Of a stretch of DNA of 34,927 nucleotides, positions 16,892-25,400 are shown in pieces (the stretch's first letter is position 1; each line of letters starts with the position of its first letter). The translations under genes and the position numbers were made by a program. Source of the DNA: Candidatus Omnitrophota bacterium. GTDB lineage: Bacteria > Omnitrophota > JACPQZ01. Under the pieces are notes generated by a model. The model saw nothing but the letters and a program-made list of their open reading frames with translations, was not told the DNA's origin and did no database searches. The stretch is taken from NCBI GenBank assembly GCA_016190205.1, contig JACPQZ010000057.1, positions 1 through 34,927 of the forward strand, in the 5' to 3' direction.

Positions 16892-17742
16892 TGATCCTTA
16901 AGCTCTTGAATTGCTTTCTCGGCTTCCTCTTTAGAAGGTGCCTTCCCGTGCCAAGCGATGACGTTTTCCATAAAGGAAACTCCCTTGCCCTTCACCGTGT
17001 GCGCAATAATCATGGTGGGTCTTTCCTTGATGGTGCGGGCCTCCTTGAAGGCAGCGATCACTTTTTGGAAATCATGGCCGTCTATGGTGAGGACCTTCCA
17101 GTTAAATGCGCGCCACTTGTCGGCGATGGGCTCTAGGTCCATGACCTCCCACGTGTGACCGTCGATCTGACCCTTGTTGTAATCAATGATGGCAGTCAAG
17201 TTATCAAGCTTAAACTTGGGCGCGCTCATGGCGGCCTCCCAGACCTGACCTTCCTGTGTCTCGCCGTCGCCCATGAGGCAGTAGGTGTGCCAGGCGTTTT
17301 TCTCGAGTTTGCTCGCAAGGGCCATGCCGATCGCGACTGAAAGCCCTTGGCCGAGGGCCCCTGTGGCGGCCTCGAGGAACGGAAGGGCCGCTGGGTCCGG
17401 GTGGCCTTGAAGCCGGCTTCCGAGTTTTCTTAAGGTCATGAGCTCCTCGCGGGGGAAGTAGCCGAGACGCGCGAGGGTGGCGTAAAGGACTGGACAGGCA
17501 TGCCCCTTGGACAGAACAAAACGGTCCCGGTGGGGCCAGTCCGGTCTCTTAGGATCGTGCCGCATGATCTGGTAGAAGAGGCTCACCACGATTTCGACGG
17601 CAGAGAGCGACCCCCCAGGATGACCGCTGCCTGCTTCGGCAAGCATCCGGATGATGTCGATGCGAACCTCGCGGGCAATTTCCTTGAGTTCGCGGTAGGA
17701 GAGGGTTTGGCGCTGTGTCATGGATTCGATGGCCGGTGGCAT
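16876..17742 (-). CDS. Transketolase, N-terminal subunit (thiamine diphosphate-binding)
   Basis: This is the first half of a split transketolase. It carries AGSGHPGGSLSAVEIVVSLF, DRFVLSKGHACPVLYA, LRKLGSRLQGHPDP, GALGQGLSVAIGMALA, and the thiamine/metal motif GDGETQEGQVWEAAMSA...DYNKGQIDG, followed by HTVKGKGVSFMEN. Length (288) is normal for N-terminal subunits. The ATG at 17742 has no obvious ribosome site; the ATG at 17721 (MTQRQTLSYRE) is an equally good candidate. A weak -10 (TAAGAT) lies about 20 bases upstream. It is probably the first gene of the run tkt-tolC-RND-typA. The final residues QKEEG fall in the heptamer array. Confidence 0.92.
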   Translation of the reverse strand: MPPAIESMTQRQTLSYRELKEIAREVRIDIIRMLAEAGSGHPGGSLSAVEIVVSLFYQIMRHDPKRPDWPHRDRFVLSKGHACPVLYATLARLGYFPREELMTLRKLGSRLQGHPDPAALPFLEAATGALGQGLSVAIGMALASKLEKNAWHTYCLMGDGETQEGQVWEAAMSAPKFKLDNLTAIIDYNKGQIDGHTWEVMDLEPIADKWRAFNWKVLTIDGHDFQKVIAAFKEARTIKERPTMIIAHTVKGKGVSFMENVIAWHGKAPSKEEAEKAIQELKDQKEEG

Positions 17743-17783
17743 GAGAATGTAAGAGGCAATATCTTACACTATTTGGCCGTGCC

Positions 17784-17817
17784 GCGCAAAAAATGAGGTT
17801 CGCTCCGAAGGGCGCCG
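17784..17817 (+). repeat. Dispersed 34-bp repeat, copy 2
   Basis: This is identical to 7493-7526. It sits in the roughly 190-bp gap between the divergent transketolase and polX genes. On the minus strand its TTTTTTGCGC end falls where a -35 box for the transketolase gene would be, though it matches poorly. Confidence 0.85.
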
Positions 17818-17872
17818 GTCCTATGTCTTAACTGCTTGTACCCCAAATAGATGCACGATTTTAAGCCTATTA

Positions 17873-17881
17873 TGGTAGAAT
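17873..17881 (+). promoter_or_regulatory. Extended -10 promoter of polX
   Basis: TGGTAGAAT fits TGnTATAAT with one mismatch. No convincing -35 box is seen. Transcription from about 17888 gives a leader of about 48 bases to the ATG at 17936. Confidence 0.4.
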
Positions 17882-17935
17882 AAAGTGTTTAACCACTCCC
17901 CAAATGTAATCTTCCGCTTTAAGGATGATCATCGA

Positions 17936-19648
17936 ATGGCCCAGAGCGATATCACGGGAATTTTCCAGGAAATCGCGGATCTCATGGAGATCCTGGAAGA
18001 AAACACGTTCAAGATTCGCGCCTACCAGAATGCCGCCCGCACTTTGGGTGGAGTGTCGGACACCCTGGAAGATCTGGTCCGCGAGAATAAACTTCAGGAG
18101 CTCCCGGGAATCGGCGAGGGCATCGCAAAGAAGGTGGTAGAGTTCTTAAAGACGGGCAAGGTCCGATTCCACGAGGAGCTTCGAAAGAAAGTGCCCGAAG
18201 GGCTCCTCGAGATGCTTAGGATCCAGGGCATGGGGCCCAAAAAAGTAAAGGCCGTCTGGAAGGGACTAAAGATTAGTTCCATCAGCGACCTGGAACGCGC
18301 GTGCCGGGAGAACCGCCTGGCGAATCTCGAGGGGTTTGGGGCCAAGTCCCAGGAAAATATCTTAAAAGGAATAGGCTATCTTAAAAAGAGCAGCGGGCAG
18401 TTTCTCTTCGCCGTTGCCATCCAGTCGGCCGAACCCATCCTCAAGCGTCTTGAAAAGCATAAGGCGGTCCGGAGGGTGAGCCTTGCGGGGAGTTTGCGCC
18501 GAAGGAAGGAAGTCATCAAGGACATCGATTTCGTGGTCAGTACCGAAAATCCCGGCCGTGTCATGAAATTTTTCACAGAGATGGATGAGGTGGACGCCGT
18601 CACGGCGCACGGTGAGACCAAGTCTTCCGTGAAACTCAAGAACGGAATCAATGTGGATCTAAGGGCGGTGAGCGACAAGGAGTTTCCCTATGCCCTGCAC
18701 CACTTGACGGGGAGTGTGGAGCACAATACCGCCATGCGCACGCGCGCCAAGAAGGCCGGCTACAAGATGAACGAGTACGGCCTCTTTAAAGGAAGGCGTC
18801 TCGTTGCCTGCAAAGATGAGCGTGAGATCTTTGAAGAGCTGGGTCTGACGTATATCGAGCCGGAGCTTCGGGAGAACATGGGGGAGATCGAGGCCGCCAT
18901 GAAAGGTGGGAAACTCCCGCATCTCGTGGAAGAAAAAGACATCCGCGGCGTTTTTCACGTGCACACCACCTACTCGGACGGGAAGGCCCCGCTGGAAGTC
19001 ATGGTGCGCACTGCGGAAGAGATGGGCCTCGAATACGTTGGCATTTCGGATCATTCCCAAAGCGCCAGTTATGCAAACGGCCTCAAGGCAGACCGGGTGA
19101 GTAAACAGCAGAAGGAGATCGACGCGCTCAACAAAAAGCGGAACATTCGGATTTTTAAGGGCACCGAGTGCGATATCCTGGCCGACGGGGCGATGGATTT
19201 TTCCGAGAAGGTCCTGGCCTCATTCGACTTCGTCATCGCGAGCGTTCACAGTCTTTTTAATATGTCAAAACTCGAGATGACCAAGCGCATCGTGCGGGCG
19301 CTTAAAAATAAGCATGTGACGATGCTGGGTCATGCGACGGGGAGACTGCTTTTGTCGCGTGAGGAGTACGCGGTAGATTTAAACGAGGTGATCGAGGCGG
19401 CGGTCGGGGAGGGTAAGGTGATCGAGCTCAATGCGAACCCCTACCGGCTGGATCTGGACTGGCGAGTCCTCAAAGGGGCCAAGGAAAAGGGTCTTAGGGT
19501 TTCCATCAATCCCGACGCCCATAACACGGTAGGGCTGGCCGATATCGCCTACGGGGTGGGAATCGCGCGCAAAGGCTGGCTCGAGGCCAAAGACGTGATC
19601 AATACCATGCCCCTCAATAGGATGATCGCGTATTTGGCGGGCCGCTAG
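17936..19648 (+). CDS. polX: Family X DNA polymerase with PHP domain (PolX)
   Basis: PolX is a gap-filling repair polymerase with a C-terminal PHP domain that gives 3'-5' exonuclease and AP-endonuclease activities. Of 570 residues, the N-terminus is a helix-hairpin-helix region (ELPGIGEGIAKKVVEFLKTG, RIQGMGPKKVKAVWK). The polymerase palm has GSLRRRKEVIKDIDFVV (paired Asp) and NGINVDLRAV (third Asp), then HHLTGSVEHNTAMRTRAK. The PHP domain has VHTTYSDGKAPLEVMV, GISDHSQSASYANG, KGTECDIL and ASVHSLF, all expected metal ligands. The ORF track starts at a GTG (17885); the ATG at 17936 (MAQSDITGIFQEIADLMEIL) matches the family start and has AAGGA 10 bases upstream. nth follows after 2 bases, which makes a base-excision repair pair. 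Confidence 0.95.
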   Translation: MAQSDITGIFQEIADLMEILEENTFKIRAYQNAARTLGGVSDTLEDLVRENKLQELPGIGEGIAKKVVEFLKTGKVRFHEELRKKVPEGLLEMLRIQGMGPKKVKAVWKGLKISSISDLERACRENRLANLEGFGAKSQENILKGIGYLKKSSGQFLFAVAIQSAEPILKRLEKHKAVRRVSLAGSLRRRKEVIKDIDFVVSTENPGRVMKFFTEMDEVDAVTAHGETKSSVKLKNGINVDLRAVSDKEFPYALHHLTGSVEHNTAMRTRAKKAGYKMNEYGLFKGRRLVACKDEREIFEELGLTYIEPELRENMGEIEAAMKGGKLPHLVEEKDIRGVFHVHTTYSDGKAPLEVMVRTAEEMGLEYVGISDHSQSASYANGLKADRVSKQQKEIDALNKKRNIRIFKGTECDILADGAMDFSEKVLASFDFVIASVHSLFNMSKLEMTKRIVRALKNKHVTMLGHATGRLLLSREEYAVDLNEVIEAAVGEGKVIELNANPYRLDLDWRVLKGAKEKGLRVSINPDAHNTVGLADIAYGVGIARKGWLEAKDVINTMPLNRMIAYLAGR

Positions 19649-19650
19649 GC

Positions 19651-20301
19651 ATGGCCCATCGTGGTGGTGCCGAGCTTAAGGCACGTGTCCGCACGGTAGT
19701 GTTAAGGTTGACCAAGGCCTACCCGAGGGCGCACTGCACCCTCGATTACAGAAACCCCCTGGAACTCATGGTCGCTACGATTCTGTCCGCCCAGTGCACG
19801 GATGAGCGGGTGAACAAGGTCACGCCCGCGCTCTTCAAGAAATACCGGAGCGCGCAGGATTATGCGGCAGCCCTGCCGGCCGAGTTGGAAAAAGACATCC
19901 GCTCCACTGGGTTTTACCGGAGCAAAGCCAAAAGCATACGCCTGGCATGCTCGGATATCGCAAAGAAGTATGCGGGCCGGATCCCCGACCAGCTCGGGGA
20001 CCTGGTCGAGCTCCACGGGATCGGCCGCAAGACCGCCAATGTCATTTTGGGGAACGCCTATGGCATCCCCGGGATGGTTGTAGACACGCACGTCAAGCGT
20101 CTTGCAAACCGTCTGGGCTTTACCCAACACAAAGATCCCGTCAAGATAGAATTCGATCTCATGCAGTTGATTCCAAAAGAGCGTTGGACCCAGTTTTCTC
20201 ACGTTTTGATTCAGCACGGAAGACGCTGCTGCACGGCGCGTCGGCCGGACTGCCCTCATTGCCCTGTCGGGAAGTGGTGCCCGTCGAATGGAAAGGTGTG
20301 A
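19651..20301 (+). CDS. nth: Endonuclease III (DNA glycosylase/AP lyase)
   Basis: Nth removes oxidised pyrimidines and cuts the abasic site by beta-elimination. The 216-residue protein has LMVATILSAQCTDERVN, STGFYRSKAK, the helix-hairpin-helix ELHGIGRKTANVILG with the catalytic Lys (about K127), and VVDTHVKRLANRLG with the conserved Asp (about D145). The [4Fe-4S] ligands are in CCTARRPDCPHCPVGKWC, Cys-x6-Cys-x2-Cys-x5-Cys. The start is 2 bases after polX, without its own strong ribosome site. Its stop abuts the stop of the convergent methyltransferase with no base between them. Confidence 0.96.
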   Translation: MAHRGGAELKARVRTVVLRLTKAYPRAHCTLDYRNPLELMVATILSAQCTDERVNKVTPALFKKYRSAQDYAAALPAELEKDIRSTGFYRSKAKSIRLACSDIAKKYAGRIPDQLGDLVELHGIGRKTANVILGNAYGIPGMVVDTHVKRLANRLGFTQHKDPVKIEFDLMQLIPKERWTQFSHVLIQHGRRCCTARRPDCPHCPVGKWCPSNGKV

Positions 20302-20928
20302 CTATGCCTTCAGCGCAACTATGAGCCCGTCGCGAATCGGCACGAGGGTAGCAACGAGCTCTTTGTCAGAAAATACGAGGCGGGTAAACTCGAGAATCCC
20401 GCGCGTGGGCGGGTCGGGATTTTTGTCAAAGACCTGACCAAACCACAAACAATTGTCGGCGATGAGGAGGCCCCCTTTATTGAGGCGGGCTTTAGCTTTT
20501 TTGAAACAGGCGGGGTAATCTTCTTTGGCGGCGTCAATGAAAATAATGTCAAAATCGCCGGGGACCTCATCGATAATGTTAAGGGCGTCTCCCGCATGCA
20601 CCGTCACTTTCTTTTCCAACCCGCCCCGTTTGAAGAAGTCTTTGGCCTGTTCGCAGTTGTCAGGATCGGTGTCCGTGTGGTGCACCCTCCCATCGCTCGG
20701 AAGGGCCTTCGCAAACCAGTAGGCCGAATAGCCGAAGCCCGATCCCATCTCAAAAACGGTTTTGGCCTTTGCTAGTTTGGCGAGTTGGAAAAGAAGCTGG
20801 CCCACCATCGGCCCTACGTAAGGAAAATCGAGCCGGCGGGCGAGTTTTTCCATCTCCTTAAGCACGGGGTCACTCACCGTGTACAAGGAGGCGATATAAT
20901 CTTCAACTCGGGGATTTACGAGTTCCAT
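20302..20928 (-). CDS. Class I SAM-dependent O-methyltransferase (catechol/caffeoyl-CoA type)
   Basis: The 208-residue protein follows the bacterial O-methyltransferase family 3 pattern: PRVEDYIASLY at the N-terminus, the SAM loop VFEMGSGFGYSAYWFAKALP, HHTDTDPDNCEQAKDFF, VHAGDALNIID, FDIIFIDAAKEDYPACF (metal-ligand region), GGLLIADNCLWFGQVFD and a final RDGLIVALK strand. Such enzymes methylate catechol-like or small hydroxylated substrates; the real substrate is not indicated here. An extended -10 box TGTTATAAT lies 42-50 bases upstream. It is divergent from elbB and convergent with nth. Confidence 0.85.
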   Translation of the reverse strand: MELVNPRVEDYIASLYTVSDPVLKEMEKLARRLDFPYVGPMVGQLLFQLAKLAKAKTVFEMGSGFGYSAYWFAKALPSDGRVHHTDTDPDNCEQAKDFFKRGGLEKKVTVHAGDALNIIDEVPGDFDIIFIDAAKEDYPACFKKAKARLNKGGLLIADNCLWFGQVFDKNPDPPTRGILEFTRLVFSDKELVATLVPIRDGLIVALKA

Positions 20929-20944
20929 GATGAGTTCCGTATTT

Positions 20945-20972
20945 GCCGATAGCTGACAGCCGATGGCTCATT
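20945..20972. repeat. Four-unit degenerate heptamer array upstream of elbB
   Basis: Read in 7s: GCCGATA, GCTGACA, GCCGATG, GCTCATT. It lies in the 62-bp space between two divergent genes and ends within the methyltransferase -10 box. Confidence 0.6.
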
Positions 20973-20978
20973 ATAACA
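20970..20978 (-). promoter_or_regulatory. Extended -10 promoter of the methyltransferase gene
   Basis: On the minus strand TGTTATAAT is a perfect extended -10. No good -35 is seen, which is usual for extended -10 promoters. The start would be near 20963, giving a leader of about 35 bases. Confidence 0.5.
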
Positions 20979-20990
20979 TGGAGGTGAAAC

Positions 20991-21659
20991 ATGAAAATAG
21001 GCGTTGTTCTTTCGGGTTGCGGCGTGATGGACGGTTCCGAGATACACGAGGCGGTGCTCACACTATTGGCCATAGATAAGGCTGGTCACGAAGCGGTATG
21101 CATGGCTCCGAACGTGGAGCAGTCGGAGGTTATCAACCATGTGACGAACGCGCCTATGAAAGAGAAGCGCAATGTCTTGGTGGAATCCGCGCGCATCGCG
21201 AGGGGCCGCATCCGTGATATCAAGGGGGTGAAGGGGAGCGATATCGACGCCCTCATCTTTCCGGGCGGGTTCGGCGCCGCGAAAAACCTCTGCGATTTTG
21301 CGGCGAGCGGTCCTGATTGCAAGGCCCATCCCGATGTCGCGCGGCTCATCCAAGAGGTGCATCGGGCGGAGAAACCCATAGGGGCGATTTGCATAGCGCC
21401 CGCCCTCATTGCCAGGGTATTTCAGGGAAAAGGGGTCACACTCACTATTGGGAACGACCCCGAAACTACCGGGGCCCTCCAAAAAATGGGCGCCCGGCAT
21501 CGTGAATGCACGGTGAAAGAATTTGCAGTGGATGAAAAAAATAAGATCGTTTCAACGCCCGCCTATATGCTGGCGAGAAGCATCAAGGAAGCTCAACTTG
21601 GCATCGAAAAACTTGTCGGCAAAGTCATCGAACTCGCCCAAGTCCATCAAACAGCCTAG
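20991..21659 (+). CDS. elbB: ElbB-type glyoxalase (DJ-1/PfpI-like ES1 family)
   Basis: The 222-residue protein is full length and matches ElbB, a class I glutamine-amidotransferase-like protein with reported glyoxalase activity and a historic link to isoprenoid yield. It shows VLSGCGVMDGSEIHEAVLTL, INHVTNAPMKEKRNVLVES, ARIARGRIRDI, DALIFPGGFGAAKNLCDFA, KPIGAICIAPALIA with the nucleophile-elbow Cys, VTLTIGNDPETTGAL and VSTPAYMLA. A strong GGAGGTG ribosome site lies 5 bases before the ATG. It stands alone and is divergent from the methyltransferase. The connection to the dxs/ispA operon 17 kb away is only thematic. Confidence 0.93.
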   Translation: MKIGVVLSGCGVMDGSEIHEAVLTLLAIDKAGHEAVCMAPNVEQSEVINHVTNAPMKEKRNVLVESARIARGRIRDIKGVKGSDIDALIFPGGFGAAKNLCDFAASGPDCKAHPDVARLIQEVHRAEKPIGAICIAPALIARVFQGKGVTLTIGNDPETTGALQKMGARHRECTVKEFAVDEKNKIVSTPAYMLARSIKEAQLGIEKLVGKVIELAQVHQTA

Positions 21660-21750
21660 TCCCATTGGGGAGAAACCCTCCTACATTTACTGCTTGTGCT
21701 ACCTCGTGTATTTCAACAAGTTATGATAATTTAGTCCATCCTCTTTTGAT

Positions 21751-21780
21751 TTGACTATACATACTATTGCATGTTACAAT
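21751..21780 (+). promoter_or_regulatory. Strong promoter of the giant gene, with both -35 and extended -10
   Basis: TTGACT (21751-21756), an 18-bp spacer and TACAAT (21775-21780), preceded by TG one base before (TGTTACAAT), form the best promoter in the window. The ORF-track start at 21771 overlaps the -10 element, so it cannot be the start for this transcript. The next in-frame ATG (21789) lies 8 bases after the -10, implying a leaderless or nearly leaderless mRNA. No Shine-Dalgarno sequence precedes either ATG. Confidence 0.6.
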
Positions 21781-21788
21781 ACCCGTCC

Positions 21789-22490
21789 ATGCATTCTCGC
21801 CCATCCATAAGGATTATCGCAGCGCTTACAACGGGTATTTTTCTTATTACCGCTATAGGCGTTGATCCATCATATGCACTCTCCCTCAACCGGCAATCCC
21901 GGTTGGGGCCGCACACGATTTCCGCCACAAGTTACCTCACCCAGGAGCCTTTTCTTAAGGGCGCCGCATTCAGCCTCTATCTAGCTAAACTTCAGAAAAT
22001 TCTTGAATCAGGGGTCAAGGGACCAGGTGTTTACAGCGGGGGTTCTCTCTGGGCGCTCGGCTGGCGGGCCGTGCGTGATCTGCCGGAAGACTACCGCGGG
22101 GTAGGCGATCACGTGCGTGAAATTCGTTACGAGACGGGCGGTGAGATGACGGTTCTTCTCGACGACGGCCAATTAGAGATTCCGGCTGGGGCGACATTCG
22201 AGGAGATTGCCGAGCGCGTGCGTGCAGGCACGCAGAGGGTATCCGGCGGGCTCGTTTCTCCGGTCGAGCGGCTTGGCCCGTCTGCCGTGGATTTGCTCAA
22301 ATCTCGACTGGGGGCTTTAAACGAGGAATACGCGAGCCTTAACCCGGAGCAACGGCGTGCGGTGAGCGATGTCTTTGCCCGCGTGTCTGGCGGGGGAGAC
22401 ATGATCCAATCTCGGGTGGCGCATACCGTGTTAAGTGGCGCTGCCGTTGTGATGGAGGCCGACGTTATTCGGCCGGCCGGCGCGCCGCGC
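21789..22490 (+). other. Giant protein module 1: signal peptide and unrecognised N-terminal region
   Basis: Residues 1-234. The first 30 residues form a classical signal peptide (basic start, hydrophobic core ALTTGIFLITAIG, SYA before the likely cut). The remainder includes FSLYLAKLQKILESG and a short beta-rich piece, EMTVLLDDGQLEIPAGATFE. The region ends in a Pro/Gly/Arg linker, PAGAPRGDGL, the first GDG site. I recognise no fold. Confidence 0.55.
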
Positions 22491-25400
22491 GGAGACGGTT
22501 TGCGCGAGGATGCAGCCAGGCTCGAGGTCGACGGTTGGAGCCTCGAGCAATTGCTGGACTACATGATTTCTTATCAGGTGCTGGATGAAAAACTGCTGGA
22601 AATGTTGATTATTTTAACGGATTCGGGCGGGTCTGTTCCTCGCACCGTCTGGCGCGAGGCCGTGGTTAAGTACAGGAAGGTGCTGAATCGCAGGGAGTTT
22701 AACCGGGTTTTGGTGCATCTCAAAGAGGAAGATCTGATCAAGGAAACAGGCGGCCTCTTTGTCGCAAACCTGGACGAACTGCGAGCGCAGGTCAAGTGGG
22801 ACATGGACCGGCGTCAGTTGAAAAAGATATTCCTGGAGGTCCTGGGAGGCAGGGGACTTGCGAGATGGAACTTAAATCCCGACGAGTGGAGAGGACAAAT
22901 ACAGGTTCTTTTGGGAAAGTGGGCACGGTTTTCTGTCTCCGGCGCCGTCATTGAAGAGCCGGAATCATTGACAAGCCTTAACCAGGAGCAACTGCTCGAG
23001 TTTTTATCAGACGCGCTGGCAGCCGAGCGTTATCTCATCCGTCATGAGCGGGCTATGAAATCTGCTCTTAAGCTCATGGGGGTGAGGGCCGATGCCTCCA
23101 TAGGCCAGATTGTATTTCGTTATGCCACCTCCCGGCACCTCCTCCATGTAGGACGCCGGCAGGGGGAAGACCCTTCCGCGCGCGTTCTCACGGTGGATCT
23201 GGGCAATATCTCTGCACATGCACTGCGCAATCCCCTGTATGTCCTGCACGCCCTTTCCCACAGCTTCATGAAACCCCGCACCGAAGTAGTATCTGCCCCC
23301 CCGTTTTCGATTGACGAGTTCAGACAGTATGGGTCTCCGGTCCTCCTCGAGGCAGTCGACGAGGTCATTGCGCACAAGCTCTCGGCTCAAATCGCACAGC
23401 GGCTTGATATCTCGGACAGGCAGTGGAGAGAGTACCTCACGAGCACGTTCGGATTCCATGACCGCCTGGCGGGCGGGCACGCGGTCAGATGGGCCATGCT
23501 CGCCGCGATTTACACCCAGAGCCGTGTCTTTGAAAGAGCCTCGTTCCTGGACAATTGGCTGATGGAGGCCACGGAGGCGGGAATAGATGACGATCTTGTA
23601 AATGCCTTGCGGACACTTTACAGGCAATCGGGGTTTAAGAATATCTCCGAGGCCGCGCGGCCCTGGCAGGAGATGCAAGAGACGGATCTGCTCCGGATCG
23701 CTGTACGGCATTATAAAACCGCGGCCGATATACTCGGCGTTTCTGAAAAACAGCTGAAGCCGCTTCTCACGTTCGACCGGAACTGGGAATCGGACATAAC
23801 GTTTCCGAGGGACAATGGCGAGCCCATGACGGTAAAGGGCTTCCGCGTCTGGCATCGCCGCGCCACCTGGACGGGGAGGCTCAAGTGGAAAGAATGGGTC
23901 ATCGAGCCCGCGAGCGTCTACGGGGGCGGTTTCCGGATCACTCCGAGCGTAGATTTAGAGGAATGTCAGGGTCTCTCCATGATGATGTCGAACAAGAGCG
24001 CTCTGTTGGGGCTTCCCGTGGGAGGGAGCAAGGGCGGAATCCGTGCAGATCTTAAGGAACTCTCCCTGAAGGAGCAATTCCGCATGATCCGCTCTTATGT
24101 GAATGCGCTCCGAAGGGACGAGGTGATCGGCCCGCATCCCGAGTATCCCGACAGGCACCTGGACCGGTTTGCCCCGGATCAGAACATTACTGAAGAAATG
24201 ATTCTCGTGTTTTTGGATCAGTACATCCGGCTGATGACAGAGGAGAGAAGATTAAGCCACCGCTTGTTCGAGTCGTCTCTTCAGGGCGTGCTGGAATCCG
24301 TGCGCGCACGTGAAGCACTTCTTTCGGTGCCGAATGATGAACCGGCGGAAACCCTCTTTCTGGATGCGTATCTTAAGGTACTCGGCCAGAATCCTAGACT
24401 TCCGGCGCCGGAGCTGGCTGTCATCTCGAGCAAGCCGGTCAGGGCGGGGGGGCTCGCTGTGCGTAAGTTGGCAGTCGGCTTGGGGGGCTCGGCGGTCCTG
24501 GATGAATTTTTAAGGCACTCAAGTATTCTTCGGCCCAAAAAAGGTGAGGCCTTGCGGGTGGCGATCCAGGGTTTTGGCCCAGCGGGCTATTCCATGGCGC
24601 ACTATCTGGCGCTTCCGGGCTGGAGGTACCGCTATCTTCTTCAATACCTAGGCGACATGAGCGGCTATTTTTACAAGGAGGCGGGGTTTGACCCTGAAGA
24701 CGTCGAGCGCGACATGCGGGAGCATGGCCGCAGGACCATAGGCGGTTATGGGCCGGTCGATCGCGTGATCGGCAGGGAAGAGTTTTTCAGTTCTGACGTA
24801 GATATCTTGATACCGGCGGCCACCGGAGGGGTGATCACGAGCGTGAACGAGGCCGATATCCGGGCGCCTGTAGTTGAAGAACTGGGCAATGGCGCGGTGA
24901 CCTATCCCGCAGCGAATGCCCTGGCCAGCCGGCCGAAGGTTGTGCTTTCGGGAGAACTGGCCAATTCGGGGGCATTCTTCGTTTCGAATATAGAGGCCGA
25001 TGCCAACGTCAAGGGCAGAACATGGGATGACGACAGGATTGGCAAACTTGTAGTCGCAGTCATGCGCGATACGACACGAAGGGTCATGGAGACCTCCAAA
25101 TCCTTCGACCCCACCATTCCCCTGTCGAACGCCGTCATGGTCTTTGCGCTCAAGCGCATGCTGGGGGGTCAAGTGGCGGAGCTCAACAACCAGGCGTCCG
25201 GAGACGGCATCGAGATGGAGGCGCTGGAGCGTGCGGATCGCACTCGACATCCCAATTGGCTCGAGAGCACTTTCTTGCCCGGCCGGTCATGGTCCCATAA
25301 AATGGATTTATCCCACGTTAAATGGGCTTACCTTCTGCCGGGGGTTATGGTTGGGGTCGTGACCCTCGCGGCCTATGTATTAGGTGTGATTGGAGTAACA

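Noticed and set aside
20299-20304. Shared terminator between nth and the convergent methyltransferase
   Set aside because: The stop codons abut directly and no hairpin with a T-tract is visible nearby.
20945-20977. Plus-strand promoter for elbB using TATAAC
   Set aside because: Candidate -35 boxes are at wrong distances (13 or 23 bp), and a start there would remove part of the strong ribosome site.
21771-21788. Upstream ATG as the start of the giant protein
   Set aside because: It lies within the extended -10 element of the best promoter; the next ATG gives a normal signal peptide.
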